A DNA stretch of 64,000 nucleotides from positions 310,001-374,000 of the forward strand of contig NZ_FOJA01000001.1 in assembly GCF_900110535.1 (NCBI RefSeq), written 5' to 3'. Shown here piece by piece: positions 54,890 to 62,735 of this stretch (position 1 is its first letter; every line of letters starts with the position of its first letter). Under the pieces are notes generated by a model that saw nothing but the letters and a program-made list of their open reading frames with translations, did no database searches and was not told where the DNA came from. A program made the position numbers and the translations under genes. Source of the stretch: Halobacterium jilantaiense. GTDB lineage: Archaea; Halobacteriota; Halobacteria; Halobacteriales; Halobacteriaceae.

Positions 54890-55222
54890 TCAGTCGTCGT
54901 CGCTTTCGTCGTCCGCTCTACCCGGTAGTCGCCGGACTGCCTTCAGCCACCGGTCCTTGGCCGCGTGTCCGGGGTACGCAATCGGATCGTACGCGATGTC
55001 CTCGGCCGTGCCGAGGTGTTCGCTGTCCCGGCCGGTGTGCTGTCGCCACGCGCCGACCGCGAACGAGCCCACGAGCCCCGAGATGAGGACGGCGAACGCG
55101 ACGCTGGCGGCGTCGTCGAGCGGCCACACCGCGACGGCTAACACCCCCACGAGCCCGGCTACCGAGACGGCGTAGAAGACGTACAGGAGCGAACTGCCGG
55201 ACATCTCGACTGTGCGTCGCAT
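54890..55222 (-). CDS. Membrane protein of unknown function (two or three helices)
   Basis: A 110-residue protein with hydrophobic stretches SSLLYVFYAVSVAGLVGVLA and ASVAFAVLISGLVGSFAVGA, then a soluble tail EDIAYDPIAYPGHAAKDRWL. It lies 27 bases past guaB, convergent. The tail looks conserved (PIAYPGHAAKDRWLKAVRRL) but I do not recognise a family. The ATG at 55222 is used; MSGSSLLY six codons later is an alternative. Confidence 0.65.
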   Translation of the reverse strand: MRRTVEMSGSSLLYVFYAVSVAGLVGVLAVAVWPLDDAASVAFAVLISGLVGSFAVGAWRQHTGRDSEHLGTAEDIAYDPIAYPGHAAKDRWLKAVRRLPGRADDESDDD

Positions 55223-55237
55223 CTCCGTACCGGGGAC

Positions 55238-55429
55238 TCATTCGACGGTGATACTTATGTCCTGCCTCGCCTCCGGCGATCGCTCTCCGGCACTGTGGCT
55301 GACGTGTCGTAGACCCGTCCCGGACGTCTCACAGCGCGGACTGCAGTAGCTGTTCCCCGCCGCGTTCGAATCCGCTTCCGCGCGGGACCACCGCTCGCAT
55401 TGTCGGCACTCGTAGTCTTCGAGGGGCAT
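55238..55429 (-). CDS. Small CxxC zinc-finger-like protein
   Basis: A 63-residue protein with MPLEDYECRQCERWSRAEAD, then SYCSPRCETSGTGLRHVSH. Cys pairs CRQC and CSPRC could form a zinc ribbon of the CPxCG type common among haloarchaeal small proteins. It lies 15 bases upstream of the membrane protein gene on the same strand. Short length and weak C-terminal order keep confidence moderate. Confidence 0.5.
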   Translation of the reverse strand: MPLEDYECRQCERWSRAEADSNAAGNSYCSPRCETSGTGLRHVSHSAGERSPEARQDISITVE

Positions 55430-55471
55430 AGCAAACAGTTGGGTTTCGAACTAGGCGTCCGTTTCGTCCAG

Positions 55472-55891
55472 TTAGGAGCCGTCGCCGGTGACGACGACGG
55501 GCCGGTCGGTGTTGAGGATGACCGACTGCGTCGTCGACCCGAAGATTGCCTTCCCCGCTGGCGACCGCTTCCGGCCGCCGAGGACGACGGCGTCGGCGTC
55601 GATGTCGTCGGCGACCCGGATGATGTCGTCGGTGGTGTCCCCGGAGTCGTCCCGCACCTCGACGGCGACGCCTTCGTCCTCCAAGAAGTCGCGTGCGCGA
55701 CGCACCGACTGGATGCGGTCGGCGGTCTTGAACTGCCGGTACTCCGAGGGGATGTCGTCGCTGTCGCCCGTGAACACGAACAGCAGCGTGGCCTCGACCG
55801 CCTCGCCGGCTGCGGGCATGTCGGCGACGTATCGGGCCTGGGTGAGCGCGCGGTCGACGTCGTCGTCGACCGGCACGAGTACGCGGTACAT
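55472..55891 (-). CDS. Universal stress protein family
   Basis: A 139-residue UspA-fold protein starting MYRVLVPVDDDVDRALTQAR. The C-terminal motif reads DADAVVLGGRKRSPAGKAIF followed by GSTTQSVILNTDRPVVV, close to the ATP-binding G-x2-G-x9-G-S/T pattern. ATP binding is likely. A TTTTATG box lies about 27 bases upstream of the ATG at 55891. Confidence 0.88.
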   Translation of the reverse strand: MYRVLVPVDDDVDRALTQARYVADMPAAGEAVEATLLFVFTGDSDDIPSEYRQFKTADRIQSVRRARDFLEDEGVAVEVRDDSGDTTDDIIRVADDIDADAVVLGGRKRSPAGKAIFGSTTQSVILNTDRPVVVTGDGS

Positions 55892-55956
55892 ACGCGTAGA
55901 CAGGCCGCTACGGGTCATAAAACCACGCCCCGGTTCCGGGCGCTGGACCACCGGTC

Positions 55957-56166
55957 TCAGGCGGGCCGGCGGCCCCACTCGATGTTGCTCCAGAGGCGCT
56001 CCCAGACGTAGTACAGCGCCGTCTTTCCGACTGCTGCGGAGACCCCGATTTTCGCGGCGGAGCCGAACTCGCCCGTGTAGAGGAACGCGATGGTGAACAC
56101 CATCCCGGTCGCGAACACGCGGTAGGACGCCGCCTTCACGACGGAGCGGTAGCGGGAGTCGGCCAT
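55957..56166 (-). CDS. DUF2061 family membrane protein
   Basis: A 69-residue protein: MADSRYRSVVKAASYRVFAT, GMVFTIAFLYTGEFGSAAKI and GKTALYYVWERLWSNIEWGR. This is the DUF2061 pattern with two helices and the conserved KTALYYVWERLW. Related domains are fused to sulfate-activation and transporter proteins in bacteria. It ends seven bases downstream of the RHH regulator gene and may be its co-transcribed partner. Confidence 0.85.
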   Translation of the reverse strand: MADSRYRSVVKAASYRVFATGMVFTIAFLYTGEFGSAAKIGVSAAVGKTALYYVWERLWSNIEWGRRPA

Positions 56167-56173
56167 CGGCGAC

Positions 56174-56374
56174 TCACTCCACGTAGCCCAGTTCGGCGAG
56201 CTTCCGGCCGAGTTCGCGGGCTTCCGCCTCGGTGATTTCGTCGTCGTCCTCCATCTCCCTGACCACGAGGTGTTTGACGAACTCCTTCGGGGAGGAGAAC
56301 GGCTCGTCTTCGATGTACGCCTCGACGTCGCGCACGAACTCCTTTTTCAGGGAGATGGTGGTGTAGTCGGACAC
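56174..56374 (-). CDS. Ribbon-helix-helix (CopG-like) regulator
   Basis: A 66-residue protein from a GTG at 56374: SDYTTISLKKEFVRDVEAYI with the DNA-contacting strand, then SSPKEFVKHLVVREMEDDDE and EARELGRKLAELGYVE. RHH proteins dimerise and bind short palindromes, often their own promoter; TTACATGTAA lies 36 bases upstream. A GTG at 56395 seven codons earlier is an alternative start. Confidence 0.8.
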   Translation of the reverse strand: MSDYTTISLKKEFVRDVEAYIEDEPFSSPKEFVKHLVVREMEDDDEITEAEARELGRKLAELGYVE

Positions 56375-56409
56375 AGCACGACTGTCGACGCCCACTGCAT
56401 TAATAGTTG

Positions 56410-56419
56410 TTACATGTAA
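56410..56419. promoter_or_regulatory. TTACATGTAA palindrome upstream of the RHH regulator
   Basis: A perfect ten-base palindrome within an AT-rich region (tattaa and taattaac on either side) at the promoter position of the RHH gene. It is a plausible autoregulatory operator. Not proven. Confidence 0.4.
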
Positions 56420-56443
56420 TTAACCAGCCGCGGTCCCGCCGGC

Positions 56444-57409
56444 TTACGGCGTGACGGCGAGTTTCCCGAGGAACGAGTCCTCCAGGACGGCGCGCTGCGC
56501 CTCGCCGGCCTCGTCGAGGTCGTAGGTCTCCGCGAGTTCGATGGAGAGTCGGTCCTCGGCCAGCAGGTGCGCGACGCCGCGGAGCGGCACGCGCAGGTCC
56601 GGCGTGTTAAACATGCTCATGAACTGGTAGGAGACGTCCTTCGAGCGCGCCGCGCCGTCGTTCGAGAACCCCGGGTCCGGGCTGTTCTCCCCGATGCCGA
56701 CGACCCGAGCGCCCTGCGCGGCCACGTCCGCGTCGAACTGGAGGTAGTCGTCGAGGCGGTGGTCGAGGACCGCGTCGACGCCGCCGCCCGCAGCGTCCCG
56801 GACCGCGTCCGCGAGGTCGTCGCGACCGTAGTCCAAGACCGTGTCGGCACCGAGGTCGGCGACGTGGTCGTGGTAGTCGGGCCCGGCAGTCGTGTGGACC
56901 CTCGCGCTGACGGCGTCCGCAATCTGGACGGCGGCGTGCCCGACGCCGCCGGAGCCGCCGTGGACGAGCACGTCCTCGGCCGGGTTCAGGTCGGCGTGGT
57001 CCACGAGCGCGCGCCACGCGGTCACCGCTACGACGCCCGCCGCCCCGGCCTCAGTGAAGTCAGCTCCGTCCGGCAGGTGGACGGTGCGGTCGGTCGGCAC
57101 GGTCGCGTACTCGGCGTACGCGCCCTGAGAGCCGGCGTTCCCGATGCCGGTACCGAACACCCGGTCGCCCTCCGCGAACGCCTCGACGCCGTCGCCGACC
57201 GCCGCGACCGTGCCGGCGTAGTCGACGCCCGGCGTGAACGGCAGCCCGACCGGCTCGTAGGAGCCGTCCCGGAAGTACGTGTCCACGGGGTTGACGCCAG
57301 CCGCCTCGACCGCGACGAGGACCTCACCGTCGCCCGGTTCGGGGCGTTCGACGTCCTCGACTGTCAGTACGTCCGGTCCGCCGTGCTCGTGGAGTCGGAC
57401 TGCGCGCAT
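56444..57409 (-). CDS. NADPH:quinone reductase-type zinc-less alcohol dehydrogenase (MDR family)
   Basis: A 321-residue medium-chain reductase of the quinone oxidoreductase branch: MRAVRLHEHGGPDVLTVEDV, VEAAGVNPVDTYFRDGSYEP, GVDYAGTVAAVGDGVEAFAE, and the NADP site VLVHGGSGGVGHAAVQIADA. Structural zinc cysteines are absent, as expected for this branch. It probably reduces quinones or enones. The ATG at 57409 begins the family motif; it diverges from the next gene with 132 bases between starts. Confidence 0.9.
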   Translation of the reverse strand: MRAVRLHEHGGPDVLTVEDVERPEPGDGEVLVAVEAAGVNPVDTYFRDGSYEPVGLPFTPGVDYAGTVAAVGDGVEAFAEGDRVFGTGIGNAGSQGAYAEYATVPTDRTVHLPDGADFTEAGAAGVVAVTAWRALVDHADLNPAEDVLVHGGSGGVGHAAVQIADAVSARVHTTAGPDYHDHVADLGADTVLDYGRDDLADAVRDAAGGGVDAVLDHRLDDYLQFDADVAAQGARVVGIGENSPDPGFSNDGAARSKDVSYQFMSMFNTPDLRVPLRGVAHLLAEDRLSIELAETYDLDEAGEAQRAVLEDSFLGKLAVTP

Positions 57410-57541
57410 GTGCGAGTCATCACCGTACTCGGGAATAAGCGTGGGCGTCCCTGCAGTCGTCGCCCCCGCACTCGGCGACCAGTGCCCCCGGCTGGTCGCC
57501 GCCTGCGGTACAGTTACGGGTGCCTGGGGTGAGCTTCGGGT

Positions 57542-58603
57542 ATGCGCGCGGCAGTTCTGCGGGAGTACGGGGAACCGCTGTCCGTCGAGGACGTAGCCAG
57601 ACCCGAGCCGGCAAGCCACGGCGTCGTCGTCGACGTCGCGGCCTGTGGCATCTGCCGGAGCGACTGGCACGCCTGGATGGGGCACGGCGAGTGGGCGGAC
57701 GACCGCGTCGACCCCGGCCAGATTCTCGGTCACGAGCCGGCCGGCACGGTCGCGGCGGTCAGCGAGGACGTCGACGCCCTCTCGGTCGGCGACCGCGTGG
57801 CGGTCCCGTTCAATCTCGGGGAGGGGTCGTGTCCGGCGTGCCGGCGCGGCCACGGGAACGTCTGCGAGGACGGCTACGCGCTCGGCTTCGAGCAGGCCGC
57901 ACAGGGCGCGTTCGCCGAGCAAGTCCACGTCCCGCACGCGGCGTTCAACGTCGCTCGGGTCCCGGACGGCGTCGCCCTGGACGCCGTCGCGGCGCTCGGC
58001 TGCCGGTACGCGACCGCGTTCCACGCGCTCGCCCACCGCGCCGACGTCGCCGGCGGCGACTGGGTGGCGGTCCACGGCTGCGGCGGCCTCGGCCTCGCCG
58101 CCGTCCAGATTGCGACCGCGCTCGGCGGCAGCGTCGTCGCGGTCGACGTCCGCGACGACCCCCTCGACCTCGCCGAGCAGGTCGGAGCCGTCGAGACCGT
58201 CCGGGCCGACCAGACCGACGACGTGCCGGGCGCGGTCCGGGCGCTCACGGACGGCGGCGCGCACGTCTCCGTGGACGCGCTCGGCCGCGCGGAGACCTGT
58301 CGGAACAGCGTCGACAGCCTCCGCGCCAGAGGCAAGCACGTGCAGGTCGGGCTGACAACCGAGGCCGAGCAGGGCGAAATCTCGCTGCCCGTCGACGAAA
58401 TCACGCGCTGGGATGTCTCCGTGCTCGGGTCCCGGGGGATGCCGCCGTCGCGGTACGACGAACTGCTGCGGCTGGTCGCCTCCGGTCGCCTCGACCCCGG
58501 CGCGCTCGTCACGCAGCGCGTCGGCCTCGACGACGTCTCCGGTCGGCTCGCGGCGATGACTGAGTACGAGACCAGCGGCATCGAACTCGCGACGGACGTC
58601 TGA
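57542..58603 (+). CDS. Zinc-dependent alcohol dehydrogenase family protein
   Basis: A 353-residue MDR enzyme. Catalytic zinc ligands are in CGICRSDWHAWMGH and GHEPAGTVAAVSEDVDALSV. A structural-zinc-like cluster, partly reduced, is in EGSCPACRRGHGNVCED. The cofactor motif is WVAVHGCGGLGLAAVQIATA. The C-terminal part (VTQRVGLDDVSGRLAAMTEY) is typical. It may oxidise an alcohol or sugar alcohol with NAD(P). It is divergent from the quinone reductase and followed by an aldo/keto reductase. Confidence 0.9.
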   Translation: MRAAVLREYGEPLSVEDVARPEPASHGVVVDVAACGICRSDWHAWMGHGEWADDRVDPGQILGHEPAGTVAAVSEDVDALSVGDRVAVPFNLGEGSCPACRRGHGNVCEDGYALGFEQAAQGAFAEQVHVPHAAFNVARVPDGVALDAVAALGCRYATAFHALAHRADVAGGDWVAVHGCGGLGLAAVQIATALGGSVVAVDVRDDPLDLAEQVGAVETVRADQTDDVPGAVRALTDGGAHVSVDALGRAETCRNSVDSLRARGKHVQVGLTTEAEQGEISLPVDEITRWDVSVLGSRGMPPSRYDELLRLVASGRLDPGALVTQRVGLDDVSGRLAAMTEYETSGIELATDV

Positions 58604-58673
58604 GGTGCGACCGACATGGGACTTGCCGGTTGCTGAACGCCTTTGCGTGGGTCGGGTGTACTCGGAGACGACA

Positions 58674-59684
58674 ATGAGTGACAGCGACGAGACGCCCGTG
58701 GACTTCGTGCGACTCGGGCAGACGGGCATCCAGACGAGTGAACTCCAGTTCGGGACGTGGCGCTTCGGCAAACAGACCGAATCCGGCGACATCGAAATCG
58801 GCGAGGACCGCGCCCACGACCTCCTCGACGCGTACGCCGACGCCGGCGGCCGATACATCGACACCGCGGACGTGTACGGCGGCGGCGACAGCGAGGAGTG
58901 GATCGGCGACTGGCTGTCGAACCGCGACCGCGAGCGCTACACCATCGCGTCGAAAATCTACTGGCAGATTCGGGACGGCGACCCGAACAGCCGCGGCACG
59001 AACCGGAAGACGCTCCGGAACCGCATCGACGCGCTGCTCGACCGCCTCGGCACGGACTACATCGACGTGCTGTACATCCACCGGTGGGACGACGAGACGC
59101 CGACCCGCGAGATGATGAAGACCCTGAACGGCCTCGTCGAGGACGGGAAGGTCCACTACCTCGGCGCGTCGACGTTCCGGCCGAACGCCTGGAAGGTCGC
59201 GAAAGCCAACGAACTCGCGCGCAACGAGGGCTGGGAGCCGTTCACCGTGCTCCAGCCGCGGTACAACCTCGTCGACCGCGAAATCGAGGGAGACTACCTG
59301 GAGTTCGCCCGCGAGGAGGGGCTCGCCGTGTGTCCGTGGAGTCCGCTCGGCCAGGGCTTCCTCACCGGGAAGTACGACCGCGAGGACGGCCTCACGGGGG
59401 AGTCGAAGGCCAGCGACTCCACGCGCTGGGAGGACAACTACCTCACCGAGGCGAACTTCGACGTTCACGACGAACTGGACGCCGTCGCCGACGAGGTCGA
59501 CGCGTCGCCCGCGCAGGTCGCGCTGGCGTGGCTCGTCCACCGGGACGGCGTCACCGCGCCCATCGTCGGCGCGCGCACGGTCGACCAGCTCGAAGAGAAC
59601 CTCGCCGCCGCGGCCATCGACCTCAGCGACGAGCAGGTCGACCGTCTGACGGACGCGAAAGGCGGCCCGTACGCCGGGCTGTGA
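58674..59684 (+). CDS. Aldo/keto reductase family protein
   Basis: A 336-residue oxidoreductase: FVRLGQTGIQTSELQFGTWR, RYIDTADVYGGGDSEEWIGD with the catalytic Asp and Tyr, the catalytic Lys in ASKIYWQIRDGDPNSRG, LYIHRWDDETPTREMMKTLN with the His and KVHYLGASTFRPNAWKVAKA. It ends APIVGARTVDQLEENLAAAA. All four AKR catalytic residues seem present. The ATG at 58674 is chosen at the beginning of homology. It is more bacterial-YajO-like than the 21532 gene. Confidence 0.9.
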   Translation: MSDSDETPVDFVRLGQTGIQTSELQFGTWRFGKQTESGDIEIGEDRAHDLLDAYADAGGRYIDTADVYGGGDSEEWIGDWLSNRDRERYTIASKIYWQIRDGDPNSRGTNRKTLRNRIDALLDRLGTDYIDVLYIHRWDDETPTREMMKTLNGLVEDGKVHYLGASTFRPNAWKVAKANELARNEGWEPFTVLQPRYNLVDREIEGDYLEFAREEGLAVCPWSPLGQGFLTGKYDREDGLTGESKASDSTRWEDNYLTEANFDVHDELDAVADEVDASPAQVALAWLVHRDGVTAPIVGARTVDQLEENLAAAAIDLSDEQVDRLTDAKGGPYAGL

Positions 59685-59721
59685 AGTCGCAGCGCGTCGA
59701 AGAATAGGACGGCGACCGCGG

Positions 59722-59943
59722 CTACTCGCCGCTCGATTCTCGCGCGTACTCCAGGGACGTCACGAACCCGTAGTACGCGACGACGCCGGCCGCGAGCGCG
59801 CCGTAGTAGACCACTTGGGGCGCGCCGAACCCGCGGAACAGCAGGGTGACGACGGTGACCCACGCGATGGCGAACACCATGTCGAACAGCATGCCGTCGT
59901 GGTGTTCGGCGACGTGGTCGACGACGGTATCGACGAGGCTCAT
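59722..59943 (-). CDS. Small membrane protein of the acetate-transport operon
   Basis: A 73-residue protein, MSLVDTVVDHVAEHHDGMLF, followed by two hydrophobic helices (MVFAIAWVTVVTLLFRGF; VVYYGALAAGVVAYYGFVTS) and a polar tail. It is downstream of the universal stress protein and symporter genes on the same strand. No family I can name; a similar short protein seems usual after haloarchaeal acetate symporter genes, but that is from memory. Confidence 0.65.
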   Translation of the reverse strand: MSLVDTVVDHVAEHHDGMLFDMVFAIAWVTVVTLLFRGFGAPQVVYYGALAAGVVAYYGFVTSLEYARESSGE

Positions 59944-59981
59944 CGCCGCCCTCCGCCAGTCGCCGGTGCAGTGTGTGTCAT
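59940..59981 (-). CDS. Mini-ORF (13 residues) overlapping the 59943 gene start
   Basis: ATG 59981 opens MTHTAPATGGGRR, whose TGA overlaps the downstream ATG as ATGA. It lies in the gap between the stress-protein and membrane-protein genes and could couple translation of the latter. Evidence for it as a real peptide is only the tight overlap. Confidence 0.25.
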   Translation of the reverse strand: MTHTAPATGGGRR

Positions 59982-60004
59982 TGTGTCCTGTAGCGGCTGC
60001 TCGA

Positions 60005-60469
60005 TTATTCGTCCGCCTCGTGCAGGTCGACCACGAGCACCGGGACGCGGGTGCGCCGCAGCACCTTCTCGGCGACGCTGCCGAGCACCACCCGGGAGAG
60101 CCCCGAGCGGCCGTGGCTCCCCATGACGACGAGGTCGATGTCGTTGCTCTCGACGAAGTTCCGGATGGCCCGCGACGGCGACCCGGCGGTGACGTGCTCC
60201 TCGACGGAGACGCCCCGCGCCGCCGCGGCGTCCGCGACGTAGCCGGTCGCGTCGTCGGCTTCGGCTTTGACCTCCGGCATCTCGTCGATGCGGCCCTGCC
60301 GGATGCGGTCGACCTGCTCGGTGCCGAGGGTGAGGTTGGTCGCGTCCACGTCCACGACGTAGAGCGCGTGGACGGTCGCGTCGTACTGCTCCGCGAGGTC
60401 GACCGCCTGCGCGACCGCGTTCTGGGCCGCCTCGCTGCCGTCTGTCGGAATGAGGATGTTGTCGTACAT
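60005..60469 (-). CDS. Universal stress protein (UspA family)
   Basis: A 154-residue protein starting MYDNILIPTDGSEAAQNAVA. The ATP-binding C-terminal motif reads VVMGSHGRSGLSRVVLGSVA, a full G-x2-G-x9-G-S pattern, followed by EKVLRRTRVPVLVV. It starts two bases after the symporter stop, so it is the third gene of the acetate operon and may monitor or modulate transport energy status (inference). Confidence 0.92.
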   Translation of the reverse strand: MYDNILIPTDGSEAAQNAVAQAVDLAEQYDATVHALYVVDVDATNLTLGTEQVDRIRQGRIDEMPEVKAEADDATGYVADAAAARGVSVEEHVTAGSPSRAIRNFVESNDIDLVVMGSHGRSGLSRVVLGSVAEKVLRRTRVPVLVVDLHEADE

Positions 60470-60471
60470 TG

Positions 60472-62190
60472 TCAGTCGTCTGCCGGGCTCGGACCGTCGT
60501 CACCGGTGATCGCCTCTTCCGCGGTCTGCTGCTGGCCCATCGGCTCGGGGCTGTGGCACTGCCGGACCATCTGCTTGGTCTTCTCCGGGGGTTCCGGAGT
60601 GGCGAGGGAGACGCCGATGGTGACCGCGAACACGAGCGGCACCGCGACGAGCGCCGACCCGATGGCGGGCACCCACTGCGCGAGCAGCGGCGAAATCACG
60701 CCGTCGCTGCCGGCGGCACCCGAGAGGATGCCGTACGACGGCACGACCTCGTTGATCATCGGAATCGTCCAGACGATCAGGCCGGTGGTCATGCCGGCGA
60801 GCGCGCCCTGGCGGTTCGTGTTCTCCCACCAGAGCCCGAGGAAGAACATCGGGAACAGCACGGCTCCGGCCAGCGAGAACGCGTAGGAGACGAGCGCCGC
60901 GATGGGCGCGGCGGGGTCGAGCGCGGCGAGCGTCGTGATGACCCCGAGCGCGACGATGCTGAGCCGACCGACGAGGACCTGCTGGCGCTGCGTCGCGTCC
61001 TCGTTGATGAGGTTCTTGTAGATGTCGTGGGAGATGGCCGACGACCCGGTGATGAACAGGCCGGCGGTGGTCGCGATGGCGGCCGCGATGCCGCCCGCCG
61101 CGACGAACCCGACGAACCACGTCGGGAGGTTCGAGAGCTGCGCGGCGAGCACGACGATGACGTCACCGGCCGCCGTCGTCATGCCGGGGTCGCCGTACAC
61201 GGGCCCGATTTCGCTGGCGTAGAGGTCGGTGCCGAACGCGGCGAATGCGGGCGCACTGAAGTACAGCAGACAGATGAAGCCGAGCCCCCAGACCGTCGAC
61301 CAGCGCGCCGTGCGCTCGTTCTCGACGGTGTAGAACCGGACGAGCACGTGCGGGAGTCCACAGGTCCCGACCACGAGCGAGAAGGCGGTGGCGATCCAGA
61401 GGTAGTAGCCGCCGTTCACGAACGGCTCGCTGAACTCGCGGCCGAGTTCGCTGAACAGCGCGCCGTACTCGATGTGGGGGAGCACGGTCGAGTAGCCGTT
61501 CGAGAAGCCGACGACGTAGAGGCCGGCGAGGAACGCGACGATGAGGATGACGTACTGGACGGCCATGTTCTTCGTCGCGCCGAGCATCCCGGAGAGGGTG
61601 AGGTAGCCGACCGTGATGGCCATCATCGCGACGACCATCGACTGGTAGCCCGACAGGCCGAGGAGGCCGAGGTCGCCGAAGATGTAGAGGCCGACCAGTC
61701 CCATGCCGCGGGCCTGCCCGATGGCGTACACGAACCCGATGAGGAAGGTCGTAATCGCGCCGATTGCGCGTGCGGTGTCGGAGTTGAAGCGGTCGCCGAC
61801 GAAGTCCGGCGCGGTGTACTTCCCGAACCGCCGCATCTGGGCGGCCATGAAGATGAGGAGGATGAAGTACCCCGTCGACCAGCCGACGACGAAGGAGAGG
61901 CCGTAGAACCCGGAGGTGGCGATGAGCGCCGCCATCCCGAGGTAGCTCGCGGCGGACATCCAGTTCGCGCCGATGGCCATGCCGTTCTCGACGTTCCCGA
62001 TGGAGCGCCCGGCGACCCACATGCCCTCGGTGTCGGCGACCTTGAACACGTAGCCGATGACGAGGAAGATGCCGAGCATCCCCGAGACGAGAATGGCTGG
62101 CAGCAGCTTGAACGAGACGTTCAGTCCTTCCGGGAGGATGCCGGCCTGCGCCGGAACAAGCCCGGCAGCCGCGGCGACGCCGGGGGTCAC
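60472..62190 (-). CDS. Sodium/solute symporter (acetate permease type, VC_2705 subfamily)
   Basis: A 572-residue member of the SSS family with about 13 transmembrane segments. Notable segments are SGMLGIFLVIGYVFKVADTE, AIGANWMSAASYLGMAALIA, RFGKYTAPDFVGDRF, YAIGQARGMGLVGLYIFGDL and PHVLVRFYTVENERTARWST. The DUF4212 gene immediately upstream is the usual small partner of this subfamily, and acs lies just beyond. It likely takes up acetate or a related carboxylate with Na+. It starts with GTG overlapping the DUF4212 stop (GTGA). Confidence 0.92.
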   Translation of the reverse strand: MTPGVAAAAGLVPAQAGILPEGLNVSFKLLPAILVSGMLGIFLVIGYVFKVADTEGMWVAGRSIGNVENGMAIGANWMSAASYLGMAALIATSGFYGLSFVVGWSTGYFILLIFMAAQMRRFGKYTAPDFVGDRFNSDTARAIGAITTFLIGFVYAIGQARGMGLVGLYIFGDLGLLGLSGYQSMVVAMMAITVGYLTLSGMLGATKNMAVQYVILIVAFLAGLYVVGFSNGYSTVLPHIEYGALFSELGREFSEPFVNGGYYLWIATAFSLVVGTCGLPHVLVRFYTVENERTARWSTVWGLGFICLLYFSAPAFAAFGTDLYASEIGPVYGDPGMTTAAGDVIVVLAAQLSNLPTWFVGFVAAGGIAAAIATTAGLFITGSSAISHDIYKNLINEDATQRQQVLVGRLSIVALGVITTLAALDPAAPIAALVSYAFSLAGAVLFPMFFLGLWWENTNRQGALAGMTTGLIVWTIPMINEVVPSYGILSGAAGSDGVISPLLAQWVPAIGSALVAVPLVFAVTIGVSLATPEPPEKTKQMVRQCHSPEPMGQQQTAEEAITGDDGPSPADD

Positions 62191-62633
62191 GCGCCGTCAC
62201 CTCCGTGGGTGATGCCGTACTTCTCGTCGAGTTGGTCGCGCTTCCTGGCGTACCAGAACGCGAGAATCAGTGCGCCGCCCGGCGCGCCGATGGCGACCAG
62301 GAAGTAGTGCAGCGGGAAGCCGATGACGGGCATCGTCGCCGTCATCGCGTCGGGCGCGAGCATCGTCGCCGTCACCGGGACGAAGACGACGACCGCCCAG
62401 ATGGCGAACCCCGTCCAGATGATGCGGAGGTGGTCGCGCATGAACGGCGTGCTCGGGTTCAAGAGGTTCACTTCCGAGCTGAGGTAGTCGGTGTCGGCGT
62501 GGGTCTGGCCGGCGCTCGCGACGCCGCCGTCAGACTTTAAGTCTGACGAGCCCCCGGTCGCTTCGCTCCCGGGGACGCCGTCGGCCGCAGCCGTCGGTTC
62601 GTCCGTCGAATCGTGCGTGTCGTTGTCTGTCAT
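62187..62633 (-). CDS. DUF4212 protein, small partner of the sodium/solute symporter
   Basis: A 148-residue protein. The N-terminal 55 residues are acidic and low complexity (including EATGGSSDLKSDGGVASAGQ, encoded by a palindromic element). Two transmembrane helices follow (RIIWTGFAIWAVVVFVPVTA; GFPLHYFLVAIGAPGGALIL), ending in FWYARKRDQLDEKYGI, the DUF4212 signature. It is co-transcribed with the symporter. The family is thought to help symporter assembly or function. Confidence 0.9.
   Translation of the reverse strand: MTDNDTHDSTDEPTAAADGVPGSEATGGSSDLKSDGGVASAGQTHADTDYLSSEVNLLNPSTPFMRDHLRIIWTGFAIWAVVVFVPVTATMLAPDAMTATMPVIGFPLHYFLVAIGAPGGALILAFWYARKRDQLDEKYGITHGGDGA
62529..62574. repeat. 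Paired palindromes inserted in frame in the DUF4212 gene
   Basis: A 19-base palindrome GTCAGACTTTAAGTCTGAC (62529-62547) with one central base is followed by a GC-rich hairpin with arms CCCCGG (62552-62557) and CCGGGG (62569-62574). AT-rich TTTAA in an otherwise GC-rich gene makes it stand out. It encodes about residues 20-35 of a disordered tail. The arrangement matches the two-hairpin unit in leuD. Confidence 0.6.
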
Positions 62634-62735
62634 TGTCGTTGTCGTAGTCGAGCCGCGTACGTGTCGTTTTCTGTCACGGTTCTCGCGTCCCGCAGGGTTG
62701 TCTGCGTGTCTGTGACTGCCGAGAACGAGGAGCCG

